Positions 9,195 through 17,977 of a DNA stretch of 64,000 nucleotides are shown in pieces. Numbering within the stretch: the first letter of the stretch is position 1; each line of letters opens with the position of its first letter. The stretch spans positions 186,001 to 250,000 of the forward strand of contig NZ_JBFRFW010000004.1 of the NCBI RefSeq assembly GCF_052115025.1, given 5' to 3'. Made by a program: the position numbers and the translations under genes. The stretch is from Bradyrhizobium_A sp052115025. Its GTDB lineage: Bacteria > Pseudomonadota > Alphaproteobacteria > Rhizobiales > Xanthobacteraceae. The notes under the pieces were generated by a model. That model searched no databases and had not been told where the DNA came from. It was given only the letters and a program-made list of their open reading frames with translations.

Positions 9195-9539
9195 CTACTG
9201 CCCGAGCTCGTCGAAGGCGGCGAGCGCGTGGCCGGCATAGACCGAGCTCGGGCCGCCGCCCATCTCGACCGCGACTGCAAGCACCTCGGCGAGTTCCTCA
9301 CGGCTGGCGCCGTGATTGCGGGCGTTGGCGACGTGGAACAGGATGCAATCACTGCAGTTCTGGTGCACGGCGAGCGCCACTGCCACCAGCTCCTTGAACT
9401 TCGCCTGCAGCACGCCGTCCTTCGACGCCTCGATCATCAGGCTGCGAAACGCCCCCATCGGTTGCGGCGCCGCCTTTGCCAGCGCCGCATAGCGGGCGTT
9501 CATCGCCTTGAGGCGATCCTTCGCCGAACCTTCACTCAT
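9195..9539 (-). CDS. Carboxymuconolactone decarboxylase / AhpD-like protein
   Basis: A 114-residue protein of the CMD family. The conserved helix contains NCSDCILFHV, the CxxC...H redox motif of AhpD-type alkylhydroperoxidases, followed by ANARNHGASREELAEVLAVA, which matches the family closely. Such proteins reduce peroxides or act as thiol-dependent oxidoreductases in the cytoplasm. I chose the ATG at 9539 because a GGGAGAG site lies eight bases before it; an in-frame upstream ATG at 9578 has none. The gene lies just downstream of the acetoin dehydrogenase genes on the same strand, 151 bp after acoC, so it may be read through from that operon. Confidence 0.85.
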   Translation of the reverse strand: MSEGSAKDRLKAMNARYAALAKAAPQPMGAFRSLMIEASKDGVLQAKFKELVAVALAVHQNCSDCILFHVANARNHGASREELAEVLAVAVEMGGGPSSVYAGHALAAFDELGQ

Positions 9540-9690
9540 GACACTCTCTCCCGATTGTCGTGATGTCGAGCAGTTCATGTGAAGACCAGGCCGCCGTCAA
9601 CCGGCTGCGCTGTCCGGTCATCACGTCGGCTCCCGGCGAAGCAACGCGGCCCGCCGGGTGCTGTCGCGTTCAGTGGCCGTGATCGCGCCT

Positions 9691-10809
9691 TCAACGCGCG
9701 ATGTGCGCACGGACGAGATCGTTGACCCGCCCCGCCTTCTCCATTTGCACCATATGGCCGGCACCATCGATGATCTCGACGGTGGCATGGCCGGCAACGC
9801 CGTCCGCGTGGGATGCCGGAATGATGCGGTCACCCGCCCCCCAGATCACCAGGACCGGCTGCTGCAGCGCCGCCATATCGCCTGCCAGAACGCTCGCCTG
9901 CCGCCCGTCGGCAAACAGCGCACCGGACAGCGCCGACAGCGCAGCGCCGACACCGTCGAGCCGCTTGTACTTGAGAAGGTCGTCGACGAGCTGGCGGCTG
10001 ACGAGACCGGGGTCCTCGAACAGCTGCTCCAGCACCGGCTTGAGATCACGCCGCGAGGCCGCGCCGACGAAACCGGAGATGTAGCCGCCGTTGATCTCCG
10101 GCCCAAGACCGGCTGAGGCGATCAGCGACAGCGACCGCACCCGTGCCGGCGCATCGAGCGCGGTGCGCAGCGCCACCGCACCGCCCATGGAATGGCCGAC
10201 GAGATCAGCGCGCGCGATGCCGACCGCATCCATGAAGCCGACCAGTGCCCGTGACAGCCCGGCGAGCGACGGCTCGGCGATGGTCTTGATGGACTGGCCG
10301 TGCCCCGGCAGGTCGAGCGCGTAGACTGTGGCGTCCGCAGCCAGCGCATCGATGTTGAACAGCCAGTTGTCGAGGTCGCCACCAAAGCCGTGCACCAGCA
10401 CCACGGTTCTCTCGCCCTCGCCGCGCTTGGCGTAGCGCAGCGTGCCGGCCGGCGTCTCCACGAATTCAGTCCGCGGACCGGCCTGCGCCTCGTCGTCCTC
10501 GTCGGCGGCCGGCGTGACATAGCCGGCGACATAGGCGTCGATGTCGGCGTCCGGCACCTCGTCATCGGCGATGACGCCGAGCAGCGCCTTGACCGGATAG
10601 ACCGTTGCGGGCTCCCCGATCACCCGCCGCAGCGTGCCACCGTCACCGGCCTCGACGACGCCGGCGATCTTGTCGGTCTCCACTTCGAGAATCTCGTCGC
10701 CGACCGAAAGGCGGCTACCGACCGGCCTCAGCCAGCCTGTGACTTTTCCTTCCGACATCGACAGCCCCCATTTGGGCATGACGATCGGCTTGATGCGCTC
10801 GTTCAACAT
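9691..10809 (-). CDS. acoC: Acetoin dehydrogenase E2-like component: lipoyl domain plus alpha/beta hydrolase
   Basis: A 372-residue protein with two domains. Residues 1-80 are a biotinyl/lipoyl domain (MPKWGLSMSEGKVTGW) with the lipoyl-lysine loop VETDKIAG. Residues about 115-372 are an alpha/beta hydrolase with VLVHGFGGDLDNW, nucleophile elbow GHSMGG and the late His in DGAGHMVQ. This is the arrangement of AcoC proteins of acetoin dehydrogenase complexes, where the hydrolase-like fold replaces the normal E2 acyltransferase domain. It would carry the acetyl group produced when acetoin is cleaved to acetyl-CoA and acetaldehyde. The ATG at 10809 is preferred over an in-frame start at 10848 because the lipoyl domain begins at once. 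It follows acoB after a GC-rich 159-bp gap. No E3 gene is present in the window. Confidence 0.88.
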   Translation of the reverse strand: MLNERIKPIVMPKWGLSMSEGKVTGWLRPVGSRLSVGDEILEVETDKIAGVVEAGDGGTLRRVIGEPATVYPVKALLGVIADDEVPDADIDAYVAGYVTPAADEDDEAQAGPRTEFVETPAGTLRYAKRGEGERTVVLVHGFGGDLDNWLFNIDALAADATVYALDLPGHGQSIKTIAEPSLAGLSRALVGFMDAVGIARADLVGHSMGGAVALRTALDAPARVRSLSLIASAGLGPEINGGYISGFVGAASRRDLKPVLEQLFEDPGLVSRQLVDDLLKYKRLDGVGAALSALSGALFADGRQASVLAGDMAALQQPVLVIWGAGDRIIPASHADGVAGHATVEIIDGAGHMVQMEKAGRVNDLVRAHIAR

Positions 10810-10968
10810 CGCTCCGGTATCCTGCTTGTAGGCGCCGCACGGGCGCACGCTCGTGAATGTGGGCCGCCCCCGGGCGCGCGGGTCCGGGAGGGGGATTGGA
10901 CCGCCGCGCGGTCCGGGGGCGGCAGCCGGCGGCGGCCACGGCGCGAACGCCGCGCCGCCGTCCGGGCA

Positions 10969-11988
10969 TCAGGCCGCGAGCGCGGCCTGCGTGGTCCTGG
11001 CCACCGCCGCAGCGATGCCGTCGGCGGAGGGGATGTAGAGATCCTCCAGCACCGGCGAGAACGGCACCGGCGTGTGCGGCGCCGTCACCATCTGCGGCGC
11101 CGCCTTGAGCGCGCCGAACGCATGCTGGGTGACGCTCGCGACGATGTCGGCGGCGATCGAGCAGCGCGGGTTGGCCTCGTCCACCACGACCAGGCGGCCG
11201 GTGGCCTCGACGCTCTCGATCACGGTGTCGAGATCGATCGGCGACAGCGTGCGCAGGTCGATGACCTCGGCCTCGATGCGGTTCTTGGCGAGCTTCTCGG
11301 CGGCTTCCAGCGCACGGTGCACCGTGAGGCCATAGCCGACGATGGTGACGTCCTTGCCCTCGCGCACCACATTGGCTTCGCCGAACGGGATCGTATACGA
11401 CTCCAGGGGCACGTCGGTCTCGAGGCCATAGAGGTTCTTGTGCTCGCAGAAGATCACGGGATCGTCGTCCCGGATCGCCTGGATCAAGAGCCCCTTGGCG
11501 TCATAGGCGTTCGACGGGCACACCACCTTCAGCCCCGGCACGTGGGTGAAGATCGGGGTCAGCATCTGCGAGTGCTGCGCGGCGGCGCGGAAGCCGGCGC
11601 CGACCATGGCGCGGATCACCACCGGCGTGCGCGCCTTGCCGCCGAACATGTACTTGAACTTGGCCGCCTGGTTCATGATCTGGTCGAAGCACACGCCCAT
11701 GAAGTCAAGGAACATCAGTTCGGCGACCGGGCGCATGCCGCAGGCGGCGGCGCCGATCGCGGCGCCGATATAGGCGGATTCCGACAGCGGCGTGTCGAGC
11801 AGCCGCCCGGTGTGCTTGGCGTTGAGCCCCTTGGTGACGCCGAGCACGCCGCCCCAGGCGTCGTCCTCGCCGGGCGCACCGGCGCCGCCGACGATATCCT
11901 CGCCCATCACGATGACGGTCGGGTCGCGGCGCATTTCGAGGTCGAGCGCCTCGTTGATCGCCTGCTTGAAGCTGATCTTGCGAGCCAT
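10969..11988 (-). CDS. acoB: Acetoin dehydrogenase E1 beta subunit
   Basis: A 339-residue transketolase-like beta subunit of a thiamin-diphosphate 2-oxo-acid-type dehydrogenase. Features include KISFKQAINEALDLEMRRDP, VIVMGEDIVGG, DTPLSESAYIGAAIGAA, FKYMFGGKARTPVVIRA and, in the C-terminal domain, DLRTLSPIDLDTV. It pairs with the alpha subunit encoded just upstream to form an alpha2beta2 E1. A GGAGGAAACAAC ribosome site precedes the ATG. The gap from acoA is short (28 bp), fitting one transcript. E1 beta subunits of pyruvate and branched-chain complexes look similar; the acoX-A-B-C order and the AcoC architecture favour acetoin as the substrate. Confidence 0.9.
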   Translation of the reverse strand: MARKISFKQAINEALDLEMRRDPTVIVMGEDIVGGAGAPGEDDAWGGVLGVTKGLNAKHTGRLLDTPLSESAYIGAAIGAAACGMRPVAELMFLDFMGVCFDQIMNQAAKFKYMFGGKARTPVVIRAMVGAGFRAAAQHSQMLTPIFTHVPGLKVVCPSNAYDAKGLLIQAIRDDDPVIFCEHKNLYGLETDVPLESYTIPFGEANVVREGKDVTIVGYGLTVHRALEAAEKLAKNRIEAEVIDLRTLSPIDLDTVIESVEATGRLVVVDEANPRCSIAADIVASVTQHAFGALKAAPQMVTAPHTPVPFSPVLEDLYIPSADGIAAAVARTTQAALAA

Positions 11989-12016
11989 GTTGTTTCCTCC
12001 GGATGATGATGTTGCG

Positions 12017-13000
12017 TCAGTAGGTGACGTAGACGTCGGTGAGCAGGTCGCGCGCGGTTGGCAGCGGCGCGCCCTTGGCGGTCGCGACGGCATCGTCGAT
12101 CAGGCTGGCGACCTCGCGGTCGATCACCGCGAATTCGGCGGCGCTGACCACGCCCGCGTCGGTGACGCGCTGGGCAAACAACTTGATGCAGTCGCGCGTG
12201 GCGCGGTTATGCTCGTTCTCACCCTTGGCCTTGTAGGTCTGGGCGTCGCCCTCGAAATGGCCGAAGAAGCGGATCATCTTGCATTCCAGCAGTGACGGGC
12301 CGCCGCCCTCGCGCGCACGCCGGATCATCTCGCCGGCGGCTTCAAACACCGCGAAGAAGTCGGTGCCGTCCACGGTGACGCCGGGCAGGCCGAAACCGGA
12401 GGCGCGGTCGACATAGCTGTCGACGGCGGTGGCGTAGTCGACCGAGGTCGATTCCGCATAGCCGTTGTTCTCGACCACGAAGATCACCGGCAGATTCCAC
12501 ACCGCGGCGAGGTTCATGCTCTCCAGCACCGTGCCCTGGTTGGAGGCGCCGTCGCCGAAGAAGGTGATGCCGACGCCGCCATCGCCGCGGAATTTGGCCG
12601 CGAGCCCGGCGCCGCAGATCAGCGGCGCGCCGGCGCCGAGAATGCCGTTGGCGCCCATCATGCCCTTGGAGAGGTCGGCAATGTGCATCGAGCCGCCCTT
12701 GCCGCGGCACGAGCCGGTCTCCTTGCCGTAGATCTCCGCCATCATGCCATGGACATCGACGCCCTTGGCGATGCAGTGGCCGTGGCCGCGATGGGTCGAA
12801 GCGATGCGATCGATGTCGGTGAGATGCATCATGATGCCGGTGGCGCAGGCCTCCTCGCCGGCATAGAGGTGCACGAAGCCGGGGATGTCGCCCTTGGCGA
12901 ACTCGACATGCAGCCGCTCCTCGAACTCGCGGATGGTACGCATGGTGCGGTAGGCGTCGAGCAATTGCGCCTTGGACAGCGGGAAGGGATTCTCAGACAT
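12017..13000 (-). CDS. acoA: Acetoin dehydrogenase E1 alpha subunit
   Basis: A 327-residue E1 alpha subunit with the thiamin-diphosphate/Mg motif GDGASNQGTVLESMNLAA running to ENNGYAEST (GDG...NN). Other family landmarks are MRTIREFEERL, GFVHLYAGEEACATGI, STHRGHGHCIAKG and GKGGSMHIAD. The start ATG has a GGAGGATACC site. The reaction is acetoin cleavage with transfer of the acetyl unit to lipoyl-AcoC. It follows acoX by 26 bp on the same strand and is part of the acoX-acoA-acoB-acoC transcript. Confidence 0.9.
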   Translation of the reverse strand: MSENPFPLSKAQLLDAYRTMRTIREFEERLHVEFAKGDIPGFVHLYAGEEACATGIMMHLTDIDRIASTHRGHGHCIAKGVDVHGMMAEIYGKETGSCRGKGGSMHIADLSKGMMGANGILGAGAPLICGAGLAAKFRGDGGVGITFFGDGASNQGTVLESMNLAAVWNLPVIFVVENNGYAESTSVDYATAVDSYVDRASGFGLPGVTVDGTDFFAVFEAAGEMIRRAREGGGPSLLECKMIRFFGHFEGDAQTYKAKGENEHNRATRDCIKLFAQRVTDAGVVSAAEFAVIDREVASLIDDAVATAKGAPLPTARDLLTDVYVTY

Positions 13001-13026
13001 GGCTTGGTATCCTCCGTTGGGTTTCT

Positions 13027-14067
13027 TCAGGCGAACGATGCGGCCGGCGCGGGCACAGCCTGCCGCAGCAGGCCGCCGAGCGCGGCGAACTTCATGACGG
13101 CGGCGACGTCGATGGTGTGGAACGCGCCGTCGCGCAGCGTCACCGACACCTCGTCGTGCGCGGCGAACGACAGTTCGCGCTCGCCGTCGAGCGCGATCGA
13201 TCCGGACCGCAGCGTCGGCGCGAACGGCACCCGCGCCGGCATCAGCCGCCAGTCGTCGATCCCAACCGGCGCGATCACGCCCGGCGCGATTGGCGCGTGC
13301 AGCACGGTCGGCGCGGTCGTGACCGGAGCGAACCGCACCATCAGCCCGCCGGACTGGCGCCGCGACACCGGCTCGATCAGCCCGGCGATGGCGGCAAGGC
13401 CGATCACCTCGGGATCGGCGAAGGTGACGAACAGCTCGCGCAGCGTGTCCATGCGCCACACCGCGCGGGCGCCGACATAGCCGTCGGTAACGAAGGCGAC
13501 ATCGACCAATGCGATATCGGTGCTGCCGCCGACTGCGACCTCGAGGATCTTGTTGGCCACGAGCGCGGTCGCGCGCGGCACCTGCCCGGTGGCGGCAAGG
13601 CCGGCAGCGAGGCCGGTGATGGTCGGCTCACGGTGCTCGGGAAAGGCGTTGTTGGTGCCGGTGGAGATGCCGGCGATCGGCACGCTGCCGCATTGCGACA
13701 CCACCGCACGATGGGTGCCGTCGCCGCCCAGCACCACGATCGCGGCGGCGCCCGCCTTACACATCAGCTGTGCGGCGCAGCGGCTGTCCTCGGCGGTGCC
13801 GGTCACCGGCATGTCGAGCCAGCTCACGGCCGGAAAATGCCCGCCCTGCAGGCGCGCCCGCGCGATGCCGCGCAGCACATGGCCGGCGATGCCGCCACGC
13901 TCCGGCATCATCAGCACCTGCGATACGCCGCAGGCCGCAAGCGCCGCCAGCACCCGCAGCAGGATGTTGGCGCGATCAGCGATCTGCAGGCTCGATGCGT
14001 TCGCCACCACGCGGCGGATGTCCCGTGCGGAGACCGGATTGGCGATGATGCCGACAATGGGCGTCAC
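13027..14067 (-). CDS. acoX: AcoX, NAD-kinase-like protein of acetoin operons
   Basis: A 346-residue protein of the ATP-NAD/AcoX kinase family. It starts TPIVGIIANPVSARDIRR and contains the nucleotide-binding motif VVLGGDGTHR and ISTGTNNAFPE. The biochemical role of AcoX in acetoin use is not settled; it is often the first gene of aco operons. I chose the GTG at 14067 because GGAGGAAGC lies just before it and because the sigma-54 promoter at 14104-14119 would start transcription near 14093, downstream of an alternative in-frame ATG at 14097. It is first in the acoXABC transcript. Confidence 0.85.
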   Translation of the reverse strand: MTPIVGIIANPVSARDIRRVVANASSLQIADRANILLRVLAALAACGVSQVLMMPERGGIAGHVLRGIARARLQGGHFPAVSWLDMPVTGTAEDSRCAAQLMCKAGAAAIVVLGGDGTHRAVVSQCGSVPIAGISTGTNNAFPEHREPTITGLAAGLAATGQVPRATALVANKILEVAVGGSTDIALVDVAFVTDGYVGARAVWRMDTLRELFVTFADPEVIGLAAIAGLIEPVSRRQSGGLMVRFAPVTTAPTVLHAPIAPGVIAPVGIDDWRLMPARVPFAPTLRSGSIALDGERELSFAAHDEVSVTLRDGAFHTIDVAAVMKFAALGGLLRQAVPAPAASFA

Positions 14068-14103
14068 GCGGCTTCCTCCCAGAGTTTGTTTTGCCAAGGG
14101 AAG

Positions 14104-14119
14104 AGCAAGGTCGATGCCA
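14104..14119 (-). promoter_or_regulatory. Sigma-54 (-24/-12) promoter of acoXABC
   Basis: The minus strand reads TGGCATCGACCTTGCT, which matches the consensus TGGCACG-N4-TTGCW with the exact GG-N10-GC spacing. It lies 37 bp upstream of the acoX GTG and downstream of a sigma-54 activator gene carrying GAFTGA. Assignment rests on motif, spacing and context. Confidence 0.85.
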
Positions 14120-14186
14120 ACTCACGCTGGCGTCACAACGCAATGATCGGCAAGGAGTTTTCGAAAGCGCTGCGATCAGCGGGACC

Positions 14187-14234
14187 TGTGGCGCCGCCAC
14201 ACCTGCGGCGCGGCGGATGCAACAGGTGTGGCGG
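14187..14234 (-). promoter_or_regulatory. Inverted-repeat enhancer candidates for AcoR
   Basis: Two overlapping dyads lie about 70-115 bp upstream of the -24 element, the normal enhancer range. The first is TGTGGCG-C-CGCCACA at 14187-14201. The second has 12-bp perfect arms, CCGCCACACCTG at 14194-14205 and CAGGTGTGGCGG at 14223-14234, separated by 17 bp. Binding by AcoR is inferred from position. Confidence 0.6.
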
Positions 14235-14265
14235 TTGGTGACCGTGCACGCTGCGCTTCGATTTC

Positions 14266-14366
14266 CGTCGTTGCCGGGCTTGACCCGGCAACCCAGCTTC
14301 CCCACCAGCGAAGAATAAGCTGGATCACCGGGTCTCGACGCTTCGCGTCGGCCCGGTGATGACGCA
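14266..14366. repeat. Intergenic palindromic repeat, family A (copy 1)
   Basis: This element closely matches the one at 58501-58610. Shared blocks are GGGCTTGACCCG near the left end, CTGGATCACCGGGTCTCG in the middle and GGCCCGGTGATGACGCA at the right end. It lies at the 3' side of acoR and may also act as a transcription stop or RNA-stabilising hairpin. Confidence 0.75.
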
Positions 14367-14374
14367 TCACCTTG

Positions 14375-16351
14375 TCACACCAGCTTGTTCGGCGCGGTCA
14401 GGCCGAAGCGGCGGATCTGGCGGTGGATGGTGGTGCGGTCGACGCCGCGGGCACGGGCGACCTGCGACACGTTCCAGTGATGGGCGCGCAGTTCCGCGAG
14501 CAGTTCGGCGGCGGGATCCGCCGGGGCGCTCATTGGAACCGATGCCTCGGGCCGCACCAGGGATTGAGCCGAGGCGTTCACCAGGGGCTGTGGCCAGCCG
14601 TCGCCATGCTGCGCTCGCGTAATCGCCTCGGGCAGGTCGTCGATCCCGATCTCGCCGGCGGCGAGCGTACAGGCATAGTCGAGGCTGTTGACCAGTTCGC
14701 GGATGTTGCCGGGCCAGGCGTAGCCGCGCAGCGCATCGCGCGCCGCCGCCGACAGGGTGACGCTGGTGCCGCGTTCGACCGCCAGACGGTCGAGCAGCCG
14801 GCCGATCAGCCATTCGAGGTCGGTGCGCTGGCGCAGCGCCGGCAGGCGCAGGATGGCGCCGTTGAGGCGGAAATACAGGTCCTCGCGGAACTGGCCGGCT
14901 TTGACGAGGTCGACAAGGTCGCGGTGGGTGGCGGCGATGACGCGGAGGTTGACCGGCACCGGCCGGCTGCGGCCGACCGGGGTCACCTCGCGCTCGGCCA
15001 GCACGCGCAACAGGCGCGTCTGCGATGTCAGCGGCATGTCGCCGATCTCATCGAGGAACAGGGTGCCGCCATCAGCTTCGAGAATGAGGCCCTTACGCCC
15101 CTTGGCCCGCGCGCCGGTGAAGGCGCCGGCCTCGTAGCCGAACAGCTCGCTCTCGATCAGGCTCTCCGGCAGCGCCGCGCAATTGACCGCGATAAACGGC
15201 CGCCCGGCACGGGCGCTCGCGACATGCATCGCCTTGGCGAGATGCTCCTTGCCGGTGCCGGTTTCGCCCTGGATCAACAGGCTCATCTGGGCGTTGAGCA
15301 GCCGCGCCGCCCGGCTCGCGACGTCGCGCATGGTCGGATCGCCGTGGAACAGGTTCTGCAGCGCTTCCGGCAGCGCAGGCGCAGCGGCCTGCGGGGCTGG
15401 CGCCGCCGGCATCCGCGCCGGCGGCGGCAAGGTCTGGGCGAACAGCGTGGTGCCGCTGCGCTTCAGCCGCACCGTGCGCTGGCCGGCCGGCCGCGAATGG
15501 GCGAAACGCGGCAGGTCGTCGACGCTGCAGTCGAGGAGATCGGAGACGCGCAGGCCGCCCGGCCGCAGCGGCATGCCCTCGCACTCCCGCGCCAGCAGCT
15601 GCCGCGCGCGGTTGTTGAAGCCGATGATCCGCCCCGATCCGTCCACCGCCAGCATGAAGTCGGGATCGACGTCGGCGAACTCCGCCGAACCCGACAGCTT
15701 GACGATCCACTCGCGGCGGAAGCGGTTGAGCAGGTTGGCGTTCTCGATCTTGTGGGCGAACGACTTGACGAGTTGCAGCGCCAGGAACTGGCTCGCCTTT
15801 GGCTCCGGCGAGCGCAGCGCCGAGATGTCGAGCACCGCCGCGAGCGCCCCGCTGGAATCAAACACCGGCGCGGCGGTGCAGGTCAGCGGAATGTGGGTGG
15901 CATCGAAATGGTCGCTCTGATGCACGGTGAGCGCTTCGCCGGTGGCGATGCAGGTGCCGACCGCGCAGGTGCCGGCATTGGGCTCGTTCCAGTCGGCGCC
16001 GAGATAGAGCCCGGCGCGCCGCAGATTGTTGTCAAAGGTCGGATCGCCGATGAAATCCACCGTGACGCCCCTGGCATCGGTCAGCAGCAGCACGTAGCCG
16101 AGGCCGGCGACCTGGCGGTACAGCATCTCGACGCCGAACCGCGCGGTGTGCAGGAACTCGTCCATGGCGTCGCGGTGCTCGCGCAGCCGGCCGTCAGTGA
16201 CAATGCAGGCGTCGCGCAGCACCTCCGGGTCGAGCTTGTGCTCGGAGACGCAGCGCCGCCAGGACTGATGGATGATGGGATCGCGCTGCGACGGCGCGCC
16301 GACCGCGACGCGGACGAGTTCGTCCACGTGCGCAACCTGATCCTCCCGCAC
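14375..16351 (-). CDS. acoR: AcoR, sigma-54-dependent activator of the acetoin operon
   Basis: A 658-residue enhancer-binding protein. The N-terminal part (about residues 60-320) is a GAF-like sensory region typical of AcoR (NAGTCAVGTCIATGEAL, FDATHIPLTCTAAPVFD). The AAA+ domain (about 330-560) has Walker A GETGTGKEH, the sigma-54 contact loop GAFTGA near residue 407 and Walker B GGTLFLDEIGD. The C-terminus is a Fis-type helix-turn-helix (NVSQVARARGVDRTTIHRQI). The start is GTG, preceded by GGAGGATC. It lies directly upstream of acoX on the same strand with a sigma-54 promoter between them, so it very likely activates acoXABC in response to acetoin or a related compound. Confidence 0.92.
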   Translation of the reverse strand: MREDQVAHVDELVRVAVGAPSQRDPIIHQSWRRCVSEHKLDPEVLRDACIVTDGRLREHRDAMDEFLHTARFGVEMLYRQVAGLGYVLLLTDARGVTVDFIGDPTFDNNLRRAGLYLGADWNEPNAGTCAVGTCIATGEALTVHQSDHFDATHIPLTCTAAPVFDSSGALAAVLDISALRSPEPKASQFLALQLVKSFAHKIENANLLNRFRREWIVKLSGSAEFADVDPDFMLAVDGSGRIIGFNNRARQLLARECEGMPLRPGGLRVSDLLDCSVDDLPRFAHSRPAGQRTVRLKRSGTTLFAQTLPPPARMPAAPAPQAAAPALPEALQNLFHGDPTMRDVASRAARLLNAQMSLLIQGETGTGKEHLAKAMHVASARAGRPFIAVNCAALPESLIESELFGYEAGAFTGARAKGRKGLILEADGGTLFLDEIGDMPLTSQTRLLRVLAEREVTPVGRSRPVPVNLRVIAATHRDLVDLVKAGQFREDLYFRLNGAILRLPALRQRTDLEWLIGRLLDRLAVERGTSVTLSAAARDALRGYAWPGNIRELVNSLDYACTLAAGEIGIDDLPEAITRAQHGDGWPQPLVNASAQSLVRPEASVPMSAPADPAAELLAELRAHHWNVSQVARARGVDRTTIHRQIRRFGLTAPNKLV

Positions 16352-16441
16352 GACGATCCTCCGAGATCGTGATTTTGGCCGGGAGTGTGACCCGATCGGC
16401 TGATGCGATCAAGCGCGGCAGAGGAAGGTCAGCAAGGCTGG

Positions 16442-17125
16442 CTAATTCAAGATGTCGGTAATCCAGCCCGCCAGCGCATCCAGCACCTCGGTCCGCACCT
16501 GCGGATCGGTGCGGCCGCTGCGCACCGGCACATGGAAGCTGTGATCGGCGTCGGCGAACAGGATCAGGCTGGCGCGCGGCCCGAGTGCTGCGCATTCCGG
16601 CTCGAGCTCGGACAGCACGGCGAGCTTGTCCTGGGTTCCCTGCAGGAACAGCATGGGAATGTCGATGTCAGCCAGATGCTTCGCCCGCTCGCGCGACGGT
16701 TTGCCGGCGAGATGCAGCGGAAAGCCGAGAAAGATCAGGCCGCGCACGCCACCGAGCGGCGCCGCCGCCTGCGCCTGCGATGTCATGCGGCCGCCGAACG
16801 ACTTGCCGCCGGCGAACAGCGGCAGGCCCGGACGCAGCCGCGCCGCTTCCGCCACCGCGGCACGAACGGTGGCATGGGCCAGCGGCGGCGCATCTGGCCG
16901 GCGGCTGCCGCGCTCCATGTAAGGAAACTGGTAGCGCAGGGTGGCAACGCCGCGCTCCGCCAGCTCGGCCGCCACCGCCGCCATGAACGCATGGGTCATG
17001 CCGGCGCCGGCGCCATGCGCCAGCACATAGAGCGCGCGCGGCTGCGGCGGCGCCTGCAGCAGGCCGGACACGGTGGTGACGTCATCGACAGTGATGGACA
17101 CGGGGGCAACTGAAGACGTCGGCAC
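16442..17125 (-). CDS. Alpha/beta hydrolase of the dienelactone-hydrolase/KANL3-Tex30-like type
   Basis: A 227-residue cytoplasmic hydrolase-like protein. It begins with a small beta region, then YVLAHGAGAGMTHAFM (oxyanion/HGAG motif), RYQFPYMERG, nucleophile elbow GGKSFGGRM, an acid-containing GTQDKL segment and the late His in DADHSFHVP. These are hallmarks of the predicted alpha/beta hydrolases related to Tex30/KANL3. The substrate is unknown. I chose the GTG at 17125 because AGGAG lies six bases before it. It sits upstream of acoR on the same strand with a 90-bp gap. Confidence 0.82.
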   Translation of the reverse strand: MPTSSVAPVSITVDDVTTVSGLLQAPPQPRALYVLAHGAGAGMTHAFMAAVAAELAERGVATLRYQFPYMERGSRRPDAPPLAHATVRAAVAEAARLRPGLPLFAGGKSFGGRMTSQAQAAAPLGGVRGLIFLGFPLHLAGKPSRERAKHLADIDIPMLFLQGTQDKLAVLSELEPECAALGPRASLILFADADHSFHVPVRSGRTDPQVRTEVLDALAGWITDILN

Positions 17126-17368
17126 GGAAACTCCTCGGCAGATCGCACGGCGGCGGCTCACGCCACATACCGCATTCCCATCACCACGTCATGATCGTGT
17201 CATCAGCACGGCAGAGCCCGCTCCCTGGCAAGCTTCATCCATCCACGCGGCGCACGCGAGCAGAACCGCTGCGTCGTACCGCGAACTTCAAAATTCCGTT
17301 TTCTTGACCCCGCCCCCCGCCGCTCCAATCATGACGTCCGCTGCCGCAACCAGACGAGGACGACCGCC

Positions 17369-17959
17369 ATGACCGCGCCGGGCCATCCCTATGACGAAGT
17401 GATCGCGGCCAACGCCGCCTACGCCGCAGAGTTCGGCGACAAGGGCAAGCTCGCGCTGCCGCCGGCGCGCGGCTTCGCCATCCTGACCTGCATGGATGCC
17501 CGCCTCGATCCGGCGAAATACGCTGGCCTTGCCGAGGGCGATGCTCATGTCATCCGCAATGCCGGCGGGCGCGCCAGCGACGACGCGATCCGCTCGCTGG
17601 TGATCTCGCACAAGCTGCTCGGCACGCGGGAGTGGTTCGTCATCCACCACTCCGACTGCGGCATGGAGCTGTTCACCGGAGAGGTCATCGGCGAACTGCT
17701 GGAGGACAATCTCGACACCGCTGAGTTCGACGGCAAGGCCTGGCACAATCCCCATCACGGCGGCGGCTCGGTGGCCGGACGCTACGTGCACTGGCACACC
17801 TTCTCCGACAACGCCCGTAGCGTGGTCGAGGATGTCCGCCGCATCCGCAACCACCCGCTGGTGCCGAAGACCATCCCGATCTACGGCTTCATCTACGATG
17901 TCAGGACAGGCCGGCTCGACGAGGTCGCAGAGGCGAACGCCGCGGGCAAGGCTGCCTGA
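17369..17959 (+). CDS. Beta-class carbonic anhydrase
   Basis: A 196-residue zinc enzyme interconverting CO2 and bicarbonate. The zinc ligands are visible: Cys41 in ILTCMDARLD, with the catalytic Asp43-Arg45 dyad, and His94 and Cys97 in FVIHHSDCGM. RNAGGRASDDAIRSL is also typical. Length and motif layout fit the small beta-CA clade related to mycobacterial Rv1284-type enzymes. It is cytoplasmic, with no signal peptide. It is divergent from the hydrolase gene (243-bp gap) and converges with the RND pump gene. Confidence 0.92.
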   Translation: MTAPGHPYDEVIAANAAYAAEFGDKGKLALPPARGFAILTCMDARLDPAKYAGLAEGDAHVIRNAGGRASDDAIRSLVISHKLLGTREWFVIHHSDCGMELFTGEVIGELLEDNLDTAEFDGKAWHNPHHGGGSVAGRYVHWHTFSDNARSVVEDVRRIRNHPLVPKTIPIYGFIYDVRTGRLDEVAEANAAGKAA

Positions 17960-17977
17960 CCCGCGGCGCGACGGCCG

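Noticed and set aside
10810..10968. Possible small gene or RNA between acoB and acoC
   Set aside because: The stretch is simply very GC-rich with short hairpins (for example GGACCG...CGGTCC); no frame or RNA family is supported.
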